Source: Armatimonadota bacterium (lineage in GTDB: Bacteria > Armatimonadota > Fimbriimonadia > Fimbriimonadales > GBS-DC). From it: 57,400 nt of DNA. Location: contig JAIMAN010000011.1 of the NCBI GenBank assembly GCA_023511915.1, positions 1 to 57,400 of the forward strand, given 5' to 3'. Shown piece by piece: positions 18,057 to 27,806 of the stretch. The notes beneath the pieces were generated by a model. It was not told the DNA's origin. It did not search any database and was given only the letters and a program-made list of their open reading frames with translations. How positions within the stretch are numbered: position 1 is the stretch's first letter; each line of letters begins with the position of its first letter. The position numbers and the translations under genes were made by a program.

Positions 18057-19141
18057 AGCAGCAGCCCGTTCTGGCACGCGGCGATGCCCTGACGCGCCGC
18101 GTCCACCTCGCGCCCCGCTTGAATCTGCCGCTCGTACTCGGCGATGGCTTGCAGGAAGTGGGTTCGCGCGTTCGCCTTGTCGCCGATGCGCAGATAGCAG
18201 GTGGCGATTTGCTGATGCACTTCGGCGGGGTTCGGCGCGGTGGGCAGCGCCTGCAGGTAGGCTTGGATCGCCTCGCGGTAGTTGCCCGCGCGTTGCAGAT
18301 TCTGCGCCTGTGTCAGTGCATCCGTCGCACGCGAAGTGGTCGCGCCGCGGCTGGGCGATTGGGACGGCGCGCGCTCGACGCGGATTTCGTACACGCCACG
18401 CTGGGTCTCCTCGACTTTGACATCGGGCATCACTTCGGCGTCGCGCGGGCGGTCGCCGTTGGGCTTGGGCGTTTCGCTCTTGGGCGCGGGTTTTGTCTCG
18501 GGTTCAGGGGCAGGCAGGGTCGGAATCTCGCCGCGCGGGGGATTGGACTGCGCGGGCGCAAGCGCGAGGCGCGACGGGTCAATCATCACAGGGGGCACGA
18601 CCGCCTGCGGCGGGTTGGGCGGGGGCGTCTCGGCGGTCGGCGCAGGAACCGTTGCGCTGGGCGACGGACTGACGGGCGGGGGAACGCTCTCAGCCGTAGA
18701 CGCCACAGGCTGGCTCGGCGCGGGCGCAGGCGGCGCACTCCAACGCAGAATCAGCGCGAAGCCGATGAGCAGCACCAGCCCAACGCCCAGAAACGCCAGC
18801 GCGACGGGCAGCGTCTCCGCCCACAGCGGGTGCGCGGGCGCAGGACGCACCACCGCGCGCGCCTGACGGCGCAGGGCGTCCAGCCGCGCACGCTCCGCAA
18901 CGCTCAGCGGGTTCACCGCCTGCACGCGCTCGTAAGCCGCCATCGCCTCGGCGACTTGCCCGCGCCGCTCGTGAATCAGCCCCTTCAGCGACAGTGCAGG
19001 CGCGTAGGTCTCGTCCAGCGCCAGAGCGCCTTCGCACGCCAGCAGCGCCTCCTCCAGCCGCCCCTGCTCAAACAGCGATACCGCCTCGCGCATCAGTTGC
19101 TCGGCATGCGCTCTCGTGTCCGTCGTACCGTTTTTAGACAT
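18044..19141 (-). CDS. TPR protein with single TM helix and long proline-rich linker
   Basis: N- and C-terminal TPRs flanking LPVALAFLGVGLVLLIGFALIL and a Pro/Ala-rich stretch. Confidence 0.75.
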   Translation of the reverse strand: MSKNGTTDTRAHAEQLMREAVSLFEQGRLEEALLACEGALALDETYAPALSLKGLIHERRGQVAEAMAAYERVQAVNPLSVAERARLDALRRQARAVVRPAPAHPLWAETLPVALAFLGVGLVLLIGFALILRWSAPPAPAPSQPVASTAESVPPPVSPSPSATVPAPTAETPPPNPPQAVVPPVMIDPSRLALAPAQSNPPRGEIPTLPAPEPETKPAPKSETPKPNGDRPRDAEVMPDVKVEETQRGVYEIRVERAPSQSPSRGATTSRATDALTQAQNLQRAGNYREAIQAYLQALPTAPNPAEVHQQIATCYLRIGDKANARTHFLQAIAEYERQIQAGREVDAARQGIAACQNGLLLCNE

Positions 19142-19177
19142 CGCTCCCCGCCGTATTGTACCTCAAGGATTAGACGG

Positions 19178-19717
19178 CTATCGTCCCCACGGCTCCTGCG
19201 GCATCGGCTCAGGATTCCCTCTCGGGAACACTATAATCGGGCGAGGGGCTGGGGGATCGGTCATCCACGAGGGCGGTTGCATCATTCTTCTGGTTGTCCG
19301 TTCAAACTGACCGAGCATGCAAGTGGACATCATCGCGAAAATCCCGAAAAACACGACTATCAAAATAATCGTCTGGATAAGTCGATACCAAAAGCGAGTA
19401 AATTCCCGATTCTGCAGTTCCTGTTCGCGCTTGCGCCGTAGGCGTTCCACCTCGAGCTCCTGCGCGTACCGCAGGCGTTCCGCCTCGAGTTGTTGTTCGC
19501 GCCACAGGCGTTCTTCCTCAAGTCGCCGCTGTTCCTCACGATACTCGGCGATGGCGCGTTGCACCGCTTCACGGCTTACGCCCGCCTCGTGTCCCATCGT
19601 GAATAGGTCTTCCGCGGAGAACTGGTCTTTCTCCAGCGCGACTGCTCGTTTGAGGATTTCCACCGCCTCATCGGGCGTGAACCGCTCGTCGGCGTCGTAG
19701 GACTCCCGCATCTCCAT
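19178..19717 (-). CDS. Small protein with predicted coiled coil and one TM helix, unknown function
   Basis: MEMRESYDADERFTPDEAVEILKRAVAL... REEQRRLEEERLWREQQLEAERLRYAQELEVERLRRK ... IIQ/TIILIVVFFGIFAMM. Confidence 0.65.
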   Translation of the reverse strand: MEMRESYDADERFTPDEAVEILKRAVALEKDQFSAEDLFTMGHEAGVSREAVQRAIAEYREEQRRLEEERLWREQQLEAERLRYAQELEVERLRRKREQELQNREFTRFWYRLIQTIILIVVFFGIFAMMSTCMLGQFERTTRRMMQPPSWMTDPPAPRPIIVFPRGNPEPMPQEPWGR

Positions 19718-19770
19718 CGTGTTCCCCCTGCACGGAGAATTGTACCCCGTCTGCTCTGTGATGCCAATAG

Positions 19771-19800
19771 CAAAGCCCCCGAAACTCTTCGGGGGCTTTG
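19771..19800 (-). terminator. Candidate terminator downstream of ftsZ (end of dcw cluster; hairpin is symmetric)
   Basis: CAAAGCCCCCGAA - actc - TTCGGGGGCTTTG. Confidence 0.75.
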
Positions 19801-19828
19801 TGGCTCGGTGTGTGGTTGGTGTCACGGC

Positions 19829-21025
19829 TTATTGCCCGCGCCTGCGCAGGAAGGCGGGCACTTCGAGGTCGTCGCGCGAGACGCGCGGTTCGGGTTTCGG
19901 GCGTTCGGGGGTCGGGTTCACCGCGCGCGGCGGTTCGGGTGTGGGCGTGCGCGAAGGTGTTGGGATGTCCGTCCGTGCGCGGGCGATGTCCAGCGGGTGC
20001 GGTTCGGGCTGCGGCTTGAGGTGCACCGCCGCTTCCTGGTGGGGCAGCGGCTCTTCGGGGAAGCCCGTCGCCAGCACCGTCACCTGCACCACATCGGTCA
20101 TGCCAGGCTTGATGACATGCCCGAAGATGATGTTCGCCTCGTTGGGGTCGGTCATCTGGTACAGCAGGTTCATCGCCTCCTGCACTTCGAAGATGCCGAT
20201 GTCCTCGCCTGTGGTGATGTTCACCAGCAGTCGGCGTGCGCCGTAGATCGACGACTCGAGCAACTTGCTGGTGGACGCCTCCTGCACGGCTTGGATCATA
20301 CGGTTCTCGCCTGTGCCCTTGCCGATGCCCATCAGCGCGGTGCCGGCGTCCTCGAAGATGGTGCGCACATCGGCGAAGTCCACATTAATCTCGCCTGCGT
20401 AGTTGATGATGTCGGAGATGCCCTGCACGCCGCTGCGCAGCACATCGTCCGCCATCCGAAACGCCTCGGTCATGGTGGTGGTGCGCTCCGACACATCGAT
20501 GAGGCGGTCGTTCTGCACCACGATCATCGCGTCCACATGTTTGCGCAGCAGTTGCGCCCCCTCTTCTGCGACTTTGCAGCGTCGGGGTCCTTCGAATTTG
20601 AACGGTTTGGTGACGACAGCGATAGTGAGTGCGCCCAGTTCTTGGGCGATTTCGGCGATAATGGGCGCGGCGCCTGTGCCCGTGCCGCCGCCCAGCCCGG
20701 CGGTGATGAACACAAGATCCGCGCCTTCCAGTACCTTGCGGATTTCGTGGCGGCTCTCTTCGGCGGCGCTTCTGCCCGCTTCGGGATTGCCCCCCGCCCC
20801 CAGCCCGCGGGTAATCCCGACGCCGAGTTGCATCTTAATCGGCGCACGCGATTTGTTGAGTACCTGCGCGTCGGTGTTCATGGCGATAAACTCCACGCCT
20901 TGCACGCCGACTTCGATCATGCGGTTCACGGCGTTCCCGCCGCCGCCGCCGACGCCGACCACTTTCAAAACGGCTTGCACTTCCAACAGTTCAGTATCCC
21001 GGTGAGTCGTGCGTTCCTTTGCCAT
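19829..21025 (-). CDS. ftsZ: Cell division protein FtsZ
   Basis: VVGVGGGGGNAVNRMI, AGLGGGTGTGAAPIIAEIA, C-terminal peptide DLEVPAFLRRRGQ. Confidence 0.98.
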   Translation of the reverse strand: MAKERTTHRDTELLEVQAVLKVVGVGGGGGNAVNRMIEVGVQGVEFIAMNTDAQVLNKSRAPIKMQLGVGITRGLGAGGNPEAGRSAAEESRHEIRKVLEGADLVFITAGLGGGTGTGAAPIIAEIAQELGALTIAVVTKPFKFEGPRRCKVAEEGAQLLRKHVDAMIVVQNDRLIDVSERTTTMTEAFRMADDVLRSGVQGISDIINYAGEINVDFADVRTIFEDAGTALMGIGKGTGENRMIQAVQEASTSKLLESSIYGARRLLVNITTGEDIGIFEVQEAMNLLYQMTDPNEANIIFGHVIKPGMTDVVQVTVLATGFPEEPLPHQEAAVHLKPQPEPHPLDIARARTDIPTPSRTPTPEPPRAVNPTPERPKPEPRVSRDDLEVPAFLRRRGQ

Positions 21026-21049
21026 GATGAATCTCCTGAAACGATGGGG

Positions 21050-22282
21050 TTAGCGATTGCGGTGCAACCAGCGTTGTACGGTTCGAACGAGCTGTTTCCA
21101 TAGTCGGCTGGGCGCCATCGGGCTGTCGGGTTCGGGGAAGAGTTGCACGCCGTAGAGCGCGAGTCCGACCGCTGTGGCGAACGCGGGCTTCTGGAGCGCG
21201 CTGGGCAGGGCGACCTCGCGCGGCTGCGGCGTCCCCAGACGCACGGGCAGCGCGTCGAACACCTGCCGCCCCAGCTCGGTGGTGCACGGCAAGCACGAGC
21301 CGCCCCCAGTCAACACGACTCCTGCTGCCAAACGGTCGTACAACCCAGAGCGTTCCAGCTCCTCGCGGGCAAGCTCTAAGATCTCGCGCATCCTCTCCTC
21401 GATCACCTCTGTAAACAGCCGTCGGGGCACCCGACGCTCCTCGTTGGTTCCCATTTCCCGATAGGATACCCTCTCGGTTTCGGGCACACGCGCTGCCAGC
21501 GCGCTCCCGAATTCGTGTTTCAATCGCTCGGCTTCCTGCGGGTCTGCCAAGCGAAACATGATATACAGGTCGCGGGTGACCTGGTTCCCGCCGTAGGGCA
21601 CGGCACTGGTGTAGACCAGCGCGCCGTCCATAAAAATCGCCACATCGGTCGTGCCGCCGCCGATATCGAGCAGCGCAACGCCAATCTCGCGCTCTTCGGG
21701 GGTCAGCGTGGCTAAGCCCGACGCCAGCGGCTCCAGCGCCATCGCCTGCACCTCCAGCCCTGCGCGCTCCACGCAGCGGCGTAGATTCTGCAGGAAGGTC
21801 AGCCCGCCCGTCACGAGCGTCGCCTCCGCCTGCAGGTGCGACGCGCTCATGCCGAGGGGGTTAAGGATACCCGACTGCCCATCGAGAATGTATTGCCGAA
21901 TCAGCGTATGCACCAGCTCGCGGTCGGGCGGGAGGTGAACCTGCTGCAGGTGGTAGCGCAGGCGTTCCAAGTCTTCGTGGGTGACCTCGCGGTCGGGGCG
22001 CGTAATGGTGATTTCGGCGCGTCGTTGGATCGACTCGATGTGTTCGCCCGTGACGCCCAGCACGACGCCCGTGATGCTCAGTTCGCCCATCGTCTGCGCC
22101 TCGTGAACGGCTTGCTGGATTGCGCTCACCGTCTGCTCCATATCGACCACTTGCCCCTGCTTGAGCCCGCGGCAGGGCGCGACGCCGTAGCCCGCAGGCT
22201 GCAGCGTCCCGTCCGCGCCGCGTTGCACCGCGAAGCAGCACACTTTCGTCGTGCCGATATCGAGCCCTGTGATGAAGGTCAT
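21050..22282 (-). CDS. ftsA: Cell division protein FtsA
   Basis: FITGLDIGTTKVCCFAV, VALLDIGGGTTDVAIF, VVLTGGGSCLP; overlaps sbp stop. Confidence 0.95.
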   Translation of the reverse strand: MTFITGLDIGTTKVCCFAVQRGADGTLQPAGYGVAPCRGLKQGQVVDMEQTVSAIQQAVHEAQTMGELSITGVVLGVTGEHIESIQRRAEITITRPDREVTHEDLERLRYHLQQVHLPPDRELVHTLIRQYILDGQSGILNPLGMSASHLQAEATLVTGGLTFLQNLRRCVERAGLEVQAMALEPLASGLATLTPEEREIGVALLDIGGGTTDVAIFMDGALVYTSAVPYGGNQVTRDLYIMFRLADPQEAERLKHEFGSALAARVPETERVSYREMGTNEERRVPRRLFTEVIEERMREILELAREELERSGLYDRLAAGVVLTGGGSCLPCTTELGRQVFDALPVRLGTPQPREVALPSALQKPAFATAVGLALYGVQLFPEPDSPMAPSRLWKQLVRTVQRWLHRNR

Positions 22283-22638
22283 CCTCGTTGTCGCCTCAGC
22301 GCCAGTTGATTGAGATAGTAGCGACGAATGAGCGAGAGATTCAGAAACATCCGCCCGCCGAGCGTCACCACCGCCGCGAGAAACAGGTCCACGCCGATAC
22401 GGTCGCCCAAATAGGCGAGCATCGCCGCCAGCAGCGCGTTCACAATAAACCCCGACACGAACACATCGGGGTGGAAGCGACCCTCCAGCGCGGCGCGCCA
22501 GCCCCCGAACGCGGTATCGAGCCCCGCCAACGCCGCCAACGACAGGTACGCCGCCCACTCCTCAGGCAGCGGGATGTCCAGAAGCAGCGAGGCAATCACA
22601 ACGCCCAGCAACAAGCCGACAAAGCCAACCGCAATCAT
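22279..22638 (-). CDS. sbp: Small basic protein family (Sbp, DUF1290) membrane protein
   Basis: 119 aa, hydrophobic; AALAGLDTAFGGWRAALEGRFHPDVFVSGFIVNALLAAMLAYLGDRIGVDLFLA. Confidence 0.85.
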   Translation of the reverse strand: MIAVGFVGLLLGVVIASLLLDIPLPEEWAAYLSLAALAGLDTAFGGWRAALEGRFHPDVFVSGFIVNALLAAMLAYLGDRIGVDLFLAAVVTLGGRMFLNLSLIRRYYLNQLALRRQRG

Positions 22639-23390
22639 GGCGTCTGTTCTCCCTCCGTCGTTATGGGACGCGCGTAGCGAAACTGCGTCGAGCCGCTGTA
22701 GGCAGGAATGCGCACGGTGTCCAGTCGGCGAATCTGCACCATCTTCGGGTCGACGCTCTTGAGGTCTGCCAGCGCGCCGCCAGGCATCTCCAACGCGCCC
22801 ACCAGCGTCTTCGGGTCGCCAATCGCCAGCACCACGAATGGCGACGCCATCTTCACATCGTTGACGAACACTACAGGTCCCGTGCAGCGGATGCCCGTGG
22901 TGGAGACGATGCGCTGTCCGTTGATGCTGATTGCCTCCGCGCCCGCCTGACGCAACTCGTTCACTACGCGCAATAGGTCGTAGTCGTGAATCGTGTAGAG
23001 TTCGGGCAGCAGTTCGGGCGACTCGCCCGAAGGACGCTTCTTGCTGTCTTGCAGGGTCAACTCGATGCCCGGACCTTCCACCTCCAGCAAGCCAGCAATC
23101 ATCTTGGCTTCCTGCAGGCTCTGGTTCAGCACCTGCGCCTGTTTGGTGCCGCTGGCGAAGGCGTTCTCGAGTTCGTTGATGCGCTGGCGCAGTTGGCGGA
23201 TCTCCTCTTCCAGCGCGGCGTTGGAGCGTTTCTCTTGAACATAGGCGCGTGCAAGGTCAGGCAGGCGCGCGCTGGGCAGTTCCGCCGTGCGGATGCGCGT
23301 CTGCTCCTTGAACGCCATGCCCAGCAGCAGCCCCACCACCAGCCAAATCGCGAAGAAGACGGTCATCTGCTTCAGTTTGTTCTCGCTCAT
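22635..23390 (-). CDS. DUF881 family protein (TM, coiled coil)
   Basis: VEGPGIELTLQDSKK...ELRQAGAEAISINGQRIVSTTGIRCTGPVVFVNDVKMASPFVV; ATGA overlap with ftsQ. Confidence 0.88.
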   Translation of the reverse strand: MSENKLKQMTVFFAIWLVVGLLLGMAFKEQTRIRTAELPSARLPDLARAYVQEKRSNAALEEEIRQLRQRINELENAFASGTKQAQVLNQSLQEAKMIAGLLEVEGPGIELTLQDSKKRPSGESPELLPELYTIHDYDLLRVVNELRQAGAEAISINGQRIVSTTGIRCTGPVVFVNDVKMASPFVVLAIGDPKTLVGALEMPGGALADLKSVDPKMVQIRRLDTVRIPAYSGSTQFRYARPITTEGEQTP

Positions 23391-24316
23391 GGTTGCCCCC
23401 CCATCGTCGCGCGCGGTTTGACCGCCTCCGAGCCAGGCGCGCTGATGTCCACATACTCCCACTGGCGTAGGTCGGCAAGCGGCGTATCGAGCAGGCGGTG
23501 CATGGTGGGCAGTTGCTGTTCGAGCGCGCTCGCGTCGCCGAAGCGCAGTTGCACAGCGACAGGCGGCTCCGCGCCCCGCTGGATCTGCGCGAAGAGCCGT
23601 ATGCCGTGTGTACGGGACACCTGCACGCGCGGGCGATGGACATCCGCGCGGCGGCTGACCGCGTGCAATATCGTCAGCGCTGCTTGCATCTCGCCCTCTA
23701 CATAGCCGCCCGTGCGAAGGCGCGAGTCGTCCTGCGCGAGTCGAATCACGCCCGATGTCGGCTTCGCATCAGGATTCGGCGGGCGGAACAAAACTCCTGT
23801 GGGGTCGGCGAATAGTCGCGCGCCGTTTGCGGTCTGAATCTCGGCGAATGGCTCGCGCGGGGCGACGGTCAGTCGCGCCTGCCCGACGCCTGTGGCTTGC
23901 CAGCGCGCCTGCTGCACCCAGTCCAGCGACTGCACAGCGCGCTCGAGGTGGCGGGGCGTGTCGCGCAGCGCAATCGGCGGCTGCAGGTGCGGGTTCAGCA
24001 GCGCGTAGAGTTCGGCGTGCGCTTCCGACGGTACGCCCGCTGCCTCCAAGCGAGTCAGTTGCGTGCGCGGCGAGAACCACAGGCTCAGCGCGAGCGCGCC
24101 CAGCACCGCGCCCCACAGCAGCGGCTCCGCGTTGCGCCAGAGCCAGCCCCAAAGCGGAGCCACGCGCCGCGCCCGACGCTTCGGACGCACGCGCGCCGCC
24201 ACAGGCTTGGGCGCAGGCGCATAGAACCTGCCTGTCGGCTCCAGCACGGGCACAGGGCGCGGCGACGCCGCTTGGCTCCGAATCCGTACCCGCTTGCCGC
24301 GTTCCCGTAGTCGCAT
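23387..24316 (-). CDS. ftsQ: FtsQ/DivIB-like POTRA protein
   Basis: Basic N-terminus, one TM, POTRA-like HLERAVQSLDWVQQARWQATGVGQARLTVAPREPFAEI; position in dcw cluster. Confidence 0.8.
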   Translation of the reverse strand: MRLRERGKRVRIRSQAASPRPVPVLEPTGRFYAPAPKPVAARVRPKRRARRVAPLWGWLWRNAEPLLWGAVLGALALSLWFSPRTQLTRLEAAGVPSEAHAELYALLNPHLQPPIALRDTPRHLERAVQSLDWVQQARWQATGVGQARLTVAPREPFAEIQTANGARLFADPTGVLFRPPNPDAKPTSGVIRLAQDDSRLRTGGYVEGEMQAALTILHAVSRRADVHRPRVQVSRTHGIRLFAQIQRGAEPPVAVQLRFGDASALEQQLPTMHRLLDTPLADLRQWEYVDISAPGSEAVKPRATMGGQP

Positions 24317-24318
24317 GC

Positions 24319-26667
24319 CTACACCTCCTCCAGCGCGTCGCACAGGATGCGCTCCACCAGTTCGCCGAAGGCGATGCCCGCCGCTTCCGCGCTGCGCGGC
24401 AGCAACGAGGTTGGCGTCAAGCCCGGGATCGTGTTCACCTCCAGCACATAGGGGGTCGTCTCGCGCACAATCATATCCACGCGGCTCATGCCCCGACAGC
24501 CCAACGCGAGGTGCGCCGTAATCGCTGTCTGCTGCAGCAGGTGCAGCACTTCAGCGGGCAAGCGGGCGGGCACAATCTCTTCGGTCTCGCCCGGCGCGTA
24601 CTTGGCGTGGAAGTCGTAGTAGCCGCTCTTGGGCGCAATCTCCACAGGGGGCAGCACATACGGCTCGCGCCTGCCCAGCACAGGCACGGAAACCTCCACG
24701 CCCTCGATGAGTTCCTCCACGAGCGCGTTCTGGTCGTAGGCGAACGCCTTGCGCAAGGCGCGGGGCAGCGCGTCCCACTCGAATACGCGCGTCGCGCCCA
24801 GCGTCGAACCGCCCTGATTCGGCTTGACGATAATCGGCAGGCGCAGGCGACGCCGCACGCGCTCAAGGCTTTCGTCATCAGCGTCACTGAGCAGCAAGGC
24901 GGGCGGCGTGGTCAGCCCCACCTCGTGGAACACCATCTTCGCGATGTATTTGTTCATCGCCAGCGCGCTGGGCAGCACGCCTGAACCCGTGTAGGGGATT
25001 CCAAGCAACTCCAGCAGCCCCTGCACCGAGCCGTCCTCGCCGTGCCTGCCGTGCAGCACGATGAACGCCACATCGGGTCGCTCGCGCGTCAACAGTTCCT
25101 GCAAGCCCCAGTAGCCCTCTTTGCCCGTCATCAGGGCGGGGTCTACAGCAACGACATGGTACTTCTCGGGGTCCAACACCTGCATCACGCGCAGCCCCGA
25201 CAGCAGCGACACATCCCGCTCGGGCGAGTCGCCGCCCATCAGCACGGCGACCGTGAGCCGACGCGCCTGCCCGCGCGCCTCCAGCCGACGCAGCAGCATC
25301 GGCGCGACCTTCTCGATGTCCCCCGCGCCCATCACGACCACCACATCGTTGGGCTGAAGGTGCGGAATCAGGCGCGACGGAATCTGCTCCTTGACGGGCA
25401 CATAGAGCGTGGGCGGGCTGTCGCGCTCCAGCAGCCCGTCGGCAATCAACGCCGCGCTCACGCCTGGGATCGGCTGCTCGCGTGCGGGGTAGATGTCGGT
25501 GACGACCACGAAATCCGCCGCGCCGAGGCTGTCAATCAGCCCGTGCAGTTGGTCGCGCGTGCGGCTATACAGATGCGGCTGGTAGACCACCACCAGGCGA
25601 CGATTGGGGAACCGCTGGCGCAGCGCGCTCAGCGCAGCGCGGATCTCGGTCGGGTGGTGCGCGTAGTCGTCCACGACCGTGATGCTCATCGCCTCGCCGA
25701 CGATTTCCTGCCTGCGCTTGACCCCACGAAAGTTCGCCAGTGCGCCCGCAATCACCTCCGTCGGTATCCCCAGCAGCAACGCGATACAGATCGCCCCCAG
25801 CGCGTTCTGCACATTCTGCTCGCTCAAGTACGGGATGCGCAGCGTCGGCTCAGCGTCCGAGAGCCAGTGGCTATTGTAGACACGGAACGCGGTGTGGGTC
25901 GGCGTGCGCTCGGTGATCTCCGCACGCAGGTCGTTGTGCGATGCCAGCCCGTACAGAATCGGCGGCCGCTCGTGCCCGCCGATGCCGTGCAACATCTTCA
26001 GCATCTCGCGCACGCCTGGGCTGTCCCCGCAGGCAATCAGGTAGCCCTCGCGCGGCACATGCTTGGCGAAGTTCACGAAACTTTTCAGCAGTCGCTCAAA
26101 GGCGCCGTGATAGTCCAGATGATCAGGCTCGATATTCGTGATTAGCGCAATCTGCGGCTGGATGTCCAGAAACGAATCGTATGCCTCGCACGCCTCCACG
26201 ACCGCCCACTCGCCCTTGCCCAGTCGCAGGTTGCCTTCCCACGGTTCGGGCAGGGGCACATCCGCGCCGATTAGCACGAGCGGGTCGTGCCCTGCGGCTT
26301 CCAGAATCGTGGCGGTCATCGCGGTCGTGGTGGACTTGCCGTGCGTGCCCGCAATCGCAATCACTTTGTGGTCGCGCAGCAGCCAGCCCATCAGTTGCGA
26401 GCGCCGCCAGATGGGGATTTCACGGCGTATCGCCTCGATCACTTCGGGGTTGTCGGGGTGGATGGCGTCGGAGACCACGACCCAGTCGGGCTGCCCCATG
26501 CGGTGGGCGTCGTGTGCAGCGTAGGCATCCACGCCGATCGCACGCAGGGCGTGCAGGGTGGGCGATTCAACAAGGTCGGAGCCGCTGACCGCCGCGCCCT
26601 TGTGCCGTAGCCAGCGCGCGAGCGCGGACATCCCTGCGCCGCCGATTCCAACACAATGGAACCGCAT
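24319..26667 (-). CDS. murC-ddl: MurC-Ddl fusion: UDP-MurNAc--L-alanine ligase (about 26667-25258) fused to D-alanine--D-alanine ligase (about 25257-24319)
   Basis: FHCVGIGGAGMSALARWLRHKGAAVSGSD, AGTHGKSTTTAM, DDYAHHPTEI; then LTVAVLMGGDSPERDVSLLSG, VLHGRHGEDGSVQGLLELLGIPYTGSG, EVNTIPGLTPTSLLP; continuous ORF. Confidence 0.95.
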   Translation of the reverse strand: MRFHCVGIGGAGMSALARWLRHKGAAVSGSDLVESPTLHALRAIGVDAYAAHDAHRMGQPDWVVVSDAIHPDNPEVIEAIRREIPIWRRSQLMGWLLRDHKVIAIAGTHGKSTTTAMTATILEAAGHDPLVLIGADVPLPEPWEGNLRLGKGEWAVVEACEAYDSFLDIQPQIALITNIEPDHLDYHGAFERLLKSFVNFAKHVPREGYLIACGDSPGVREMLKMLHGIGGHERPPILYGLASHNDLRAEITERTPTHTAFRVYNSHWLSDAEPTLRIPYLSEQNVQNALGAICIALLLGIPTEVIAGALANFRGVKRRQEIVGEAMSITVVDDYAHHPTEIRAALSALRQRFPNRRLVVVYQPHLYSRTRDQLHGLIDSLGAADFVVVTDIYPAREQPIPGVSAALIADGLLERDSPPTLYVPVKEQIPSRLIPHLQPNDVVVVMGAGDIEKVAPMLLRRLEARGQARRLTVAVLMGGDSPERDVSLLSGLRVMQVLDPEKYHVVAVDPALMTGKEGYWGLQELLTRERPDVAFIVLHGRHGEDGSVQGLLELLGIPYTGSGVLPSALAMNKYIAKMVFHEVGLTTPPALLLSDADDESLERVRRRLRLPIIVKPNQGGSTLGATRVFEWDALPRALRKAFAYDQNALVEELIEGVEVSVPVLGRREPYVLPPVEIAPKSGYYDFHAKYAPGETEEIVPARLPAEVLHLLQQTAITAHLALGCRGMSRVDMIVRETTPYVLEVNTIPGLTPTSLLPRSAEAAGIAFGELVERILCDALEEV

Positions 26668-26693
26668 CGACAGACTCGGCTCCCGATTCGTCG

Positions 26694-27806
26694 TCAGACG
26701 GATGCCTGTGGGTGTATACACTGCCCAACCTCCTCCAGCAGTTGCACGATGCGCTCGGCGGCGTTCGGAATCGCCCACGCTTGCCCAGCTGCTCGCATCT
26801 GGGCGCGTCGTTGCGGGCAATCGCGTAGTGCCAGCAGCGTCTCCGCCAGTCGCTGGGGTGAAAGCGCGGCTTGCTCGATCACCTCCGCAGCGCCCCGCCT
26901 CGCCAACGCCGTGCAATTATACCGCTGATGCCCCCCCGCCGCGTGGGGGTACGGGATGAGGATCATCGGCAAGCCGTTGAGCGCGAACTCGGTCAGGCTG
27001 CCTGCGCCGCCGCGCCCGATGACCACATCCGCCGCGCGATATGCTAGCCCCATTTCCCGCCCTGCCAGAAACGCCCGCGGGTGATAGTTGCCGTTCAGCC
27101 CCAGCCTGTCGGCGGTGCTGCACACCAGTTGGTAGTGCGCCTCGCCCGTCAGGTGCAGCCACTGCAGGTCGCCCGACGGCAGGTACTGCACGGTGTTCAG
27201 CACGGCTTCGTTGAGCGCCTGCGCGCCCTGACTGCCCCCGACCACCAGCACGCAGAACTTGTCGCGCTTTAGCCCAAAGTGGTCGCGTGCGTCGGCAGGC
27301 TCCACTTCGGGCAGGTACACTTCGGGGCGCACGGGCAGCCCAGTGCGTATGGTCTGTGTCCCGCCGAACGCCTGCGCGGCTTCCTCGAAGTTGACGCATA
27401 TCCGCATCGCCCGCCGCGCCAGCCAGCGGTTCGCCTTGCCAGGCAGCGCGTCAGGCTCCAGCAGCACCAAGCGTTGGCTCAGGCGTAGGAACCCCATCGC
27501 AATCGGCACGGAGGCGTAGCCGCCTGTGGTGAACATCACCTCCGCGCCAAACGCTTGCAACTGCTGACGCGCTTCGCGTCGCGCCCGCCACAGGGTCAGC
27601 GCGACCGACCACGGCGTGCGCCGCGTGGAGCGCAGCCCGCTCATCTCCAGCAGCGCGTAGGGCACAGGGAGCGCAACGCGCCCCTCGATGCCGTGCCGCG
27701 CGCCCAGGTACAGCACTGCGTGCCCGCGCGCCTGCAACGCCTGCGCCACCGCCAGCGCAGGGAACAGATGCCCGCCCGTGATCCCGCCCGCGATTGCGAC
27801 CCTCAT
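26694..27806 (-). CDS. murG: UDP-GlcNAc transferase MurG
   Basis: IAGGITGGHLFPALAVAQAL...VVGGSQGAQALNEAV...DVVIGRGGAGSLTEFALNGLPMILIPYPHAAGGHQRYN. Confidence 0.96.
   Translation of the reverse strand: MRVAIAGGITGGHLFPALAVAQALQARGHAVLYLGARHGIEGRVALPVPYALLEMSGLRSTRRTPWSVALTLWRARREARQQLQAFGAEVMFTTGGYASVPIAMGFLRLSQRLVLLEPDALPGKANRWLARRAMRICVNFEEAAQAFGGTQTIRTGLPVRPEVYLPEVEPADARDHFGLKRDKFCVLVVGGSQGAQALNEAVLNTVQYLPSGDLQWLHLTGEAHYQLVCSTADRLGLNGNYHPRAFLAGREMGLAYRAADVVIGRGGAGSLTEFALNGLPMILIPYPHAAGGHQRYNCTALARRGAAEVIEQAALSPQRLAETLLALRDCPQRRAQMRAAGQAWAIPNAAERIVQLLEEVGQCIHPQASV

Noticed and set aside
18119-19441. 440-aa plus-strand ORF
   Set aside because: Antisense to TPR gene; Arg/Gly/His-rich low-complexity shadow translation.
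19717-19745. TTCCCCCTGCAC match to the palindromic element
   Set aside because: Only a 12-nt match, with no complementary arm; likely coincidental.
19808-21103. 431-aa plus-strand ORF
   Set aside because: Antisense to ftsZ; long shadow ORF expected in high-GC DNA, no recognisable domain.
25042-26145. 367-aa plus-strand ORF
   Set aside because: Antisense to murC-ddl; shadow ORF.
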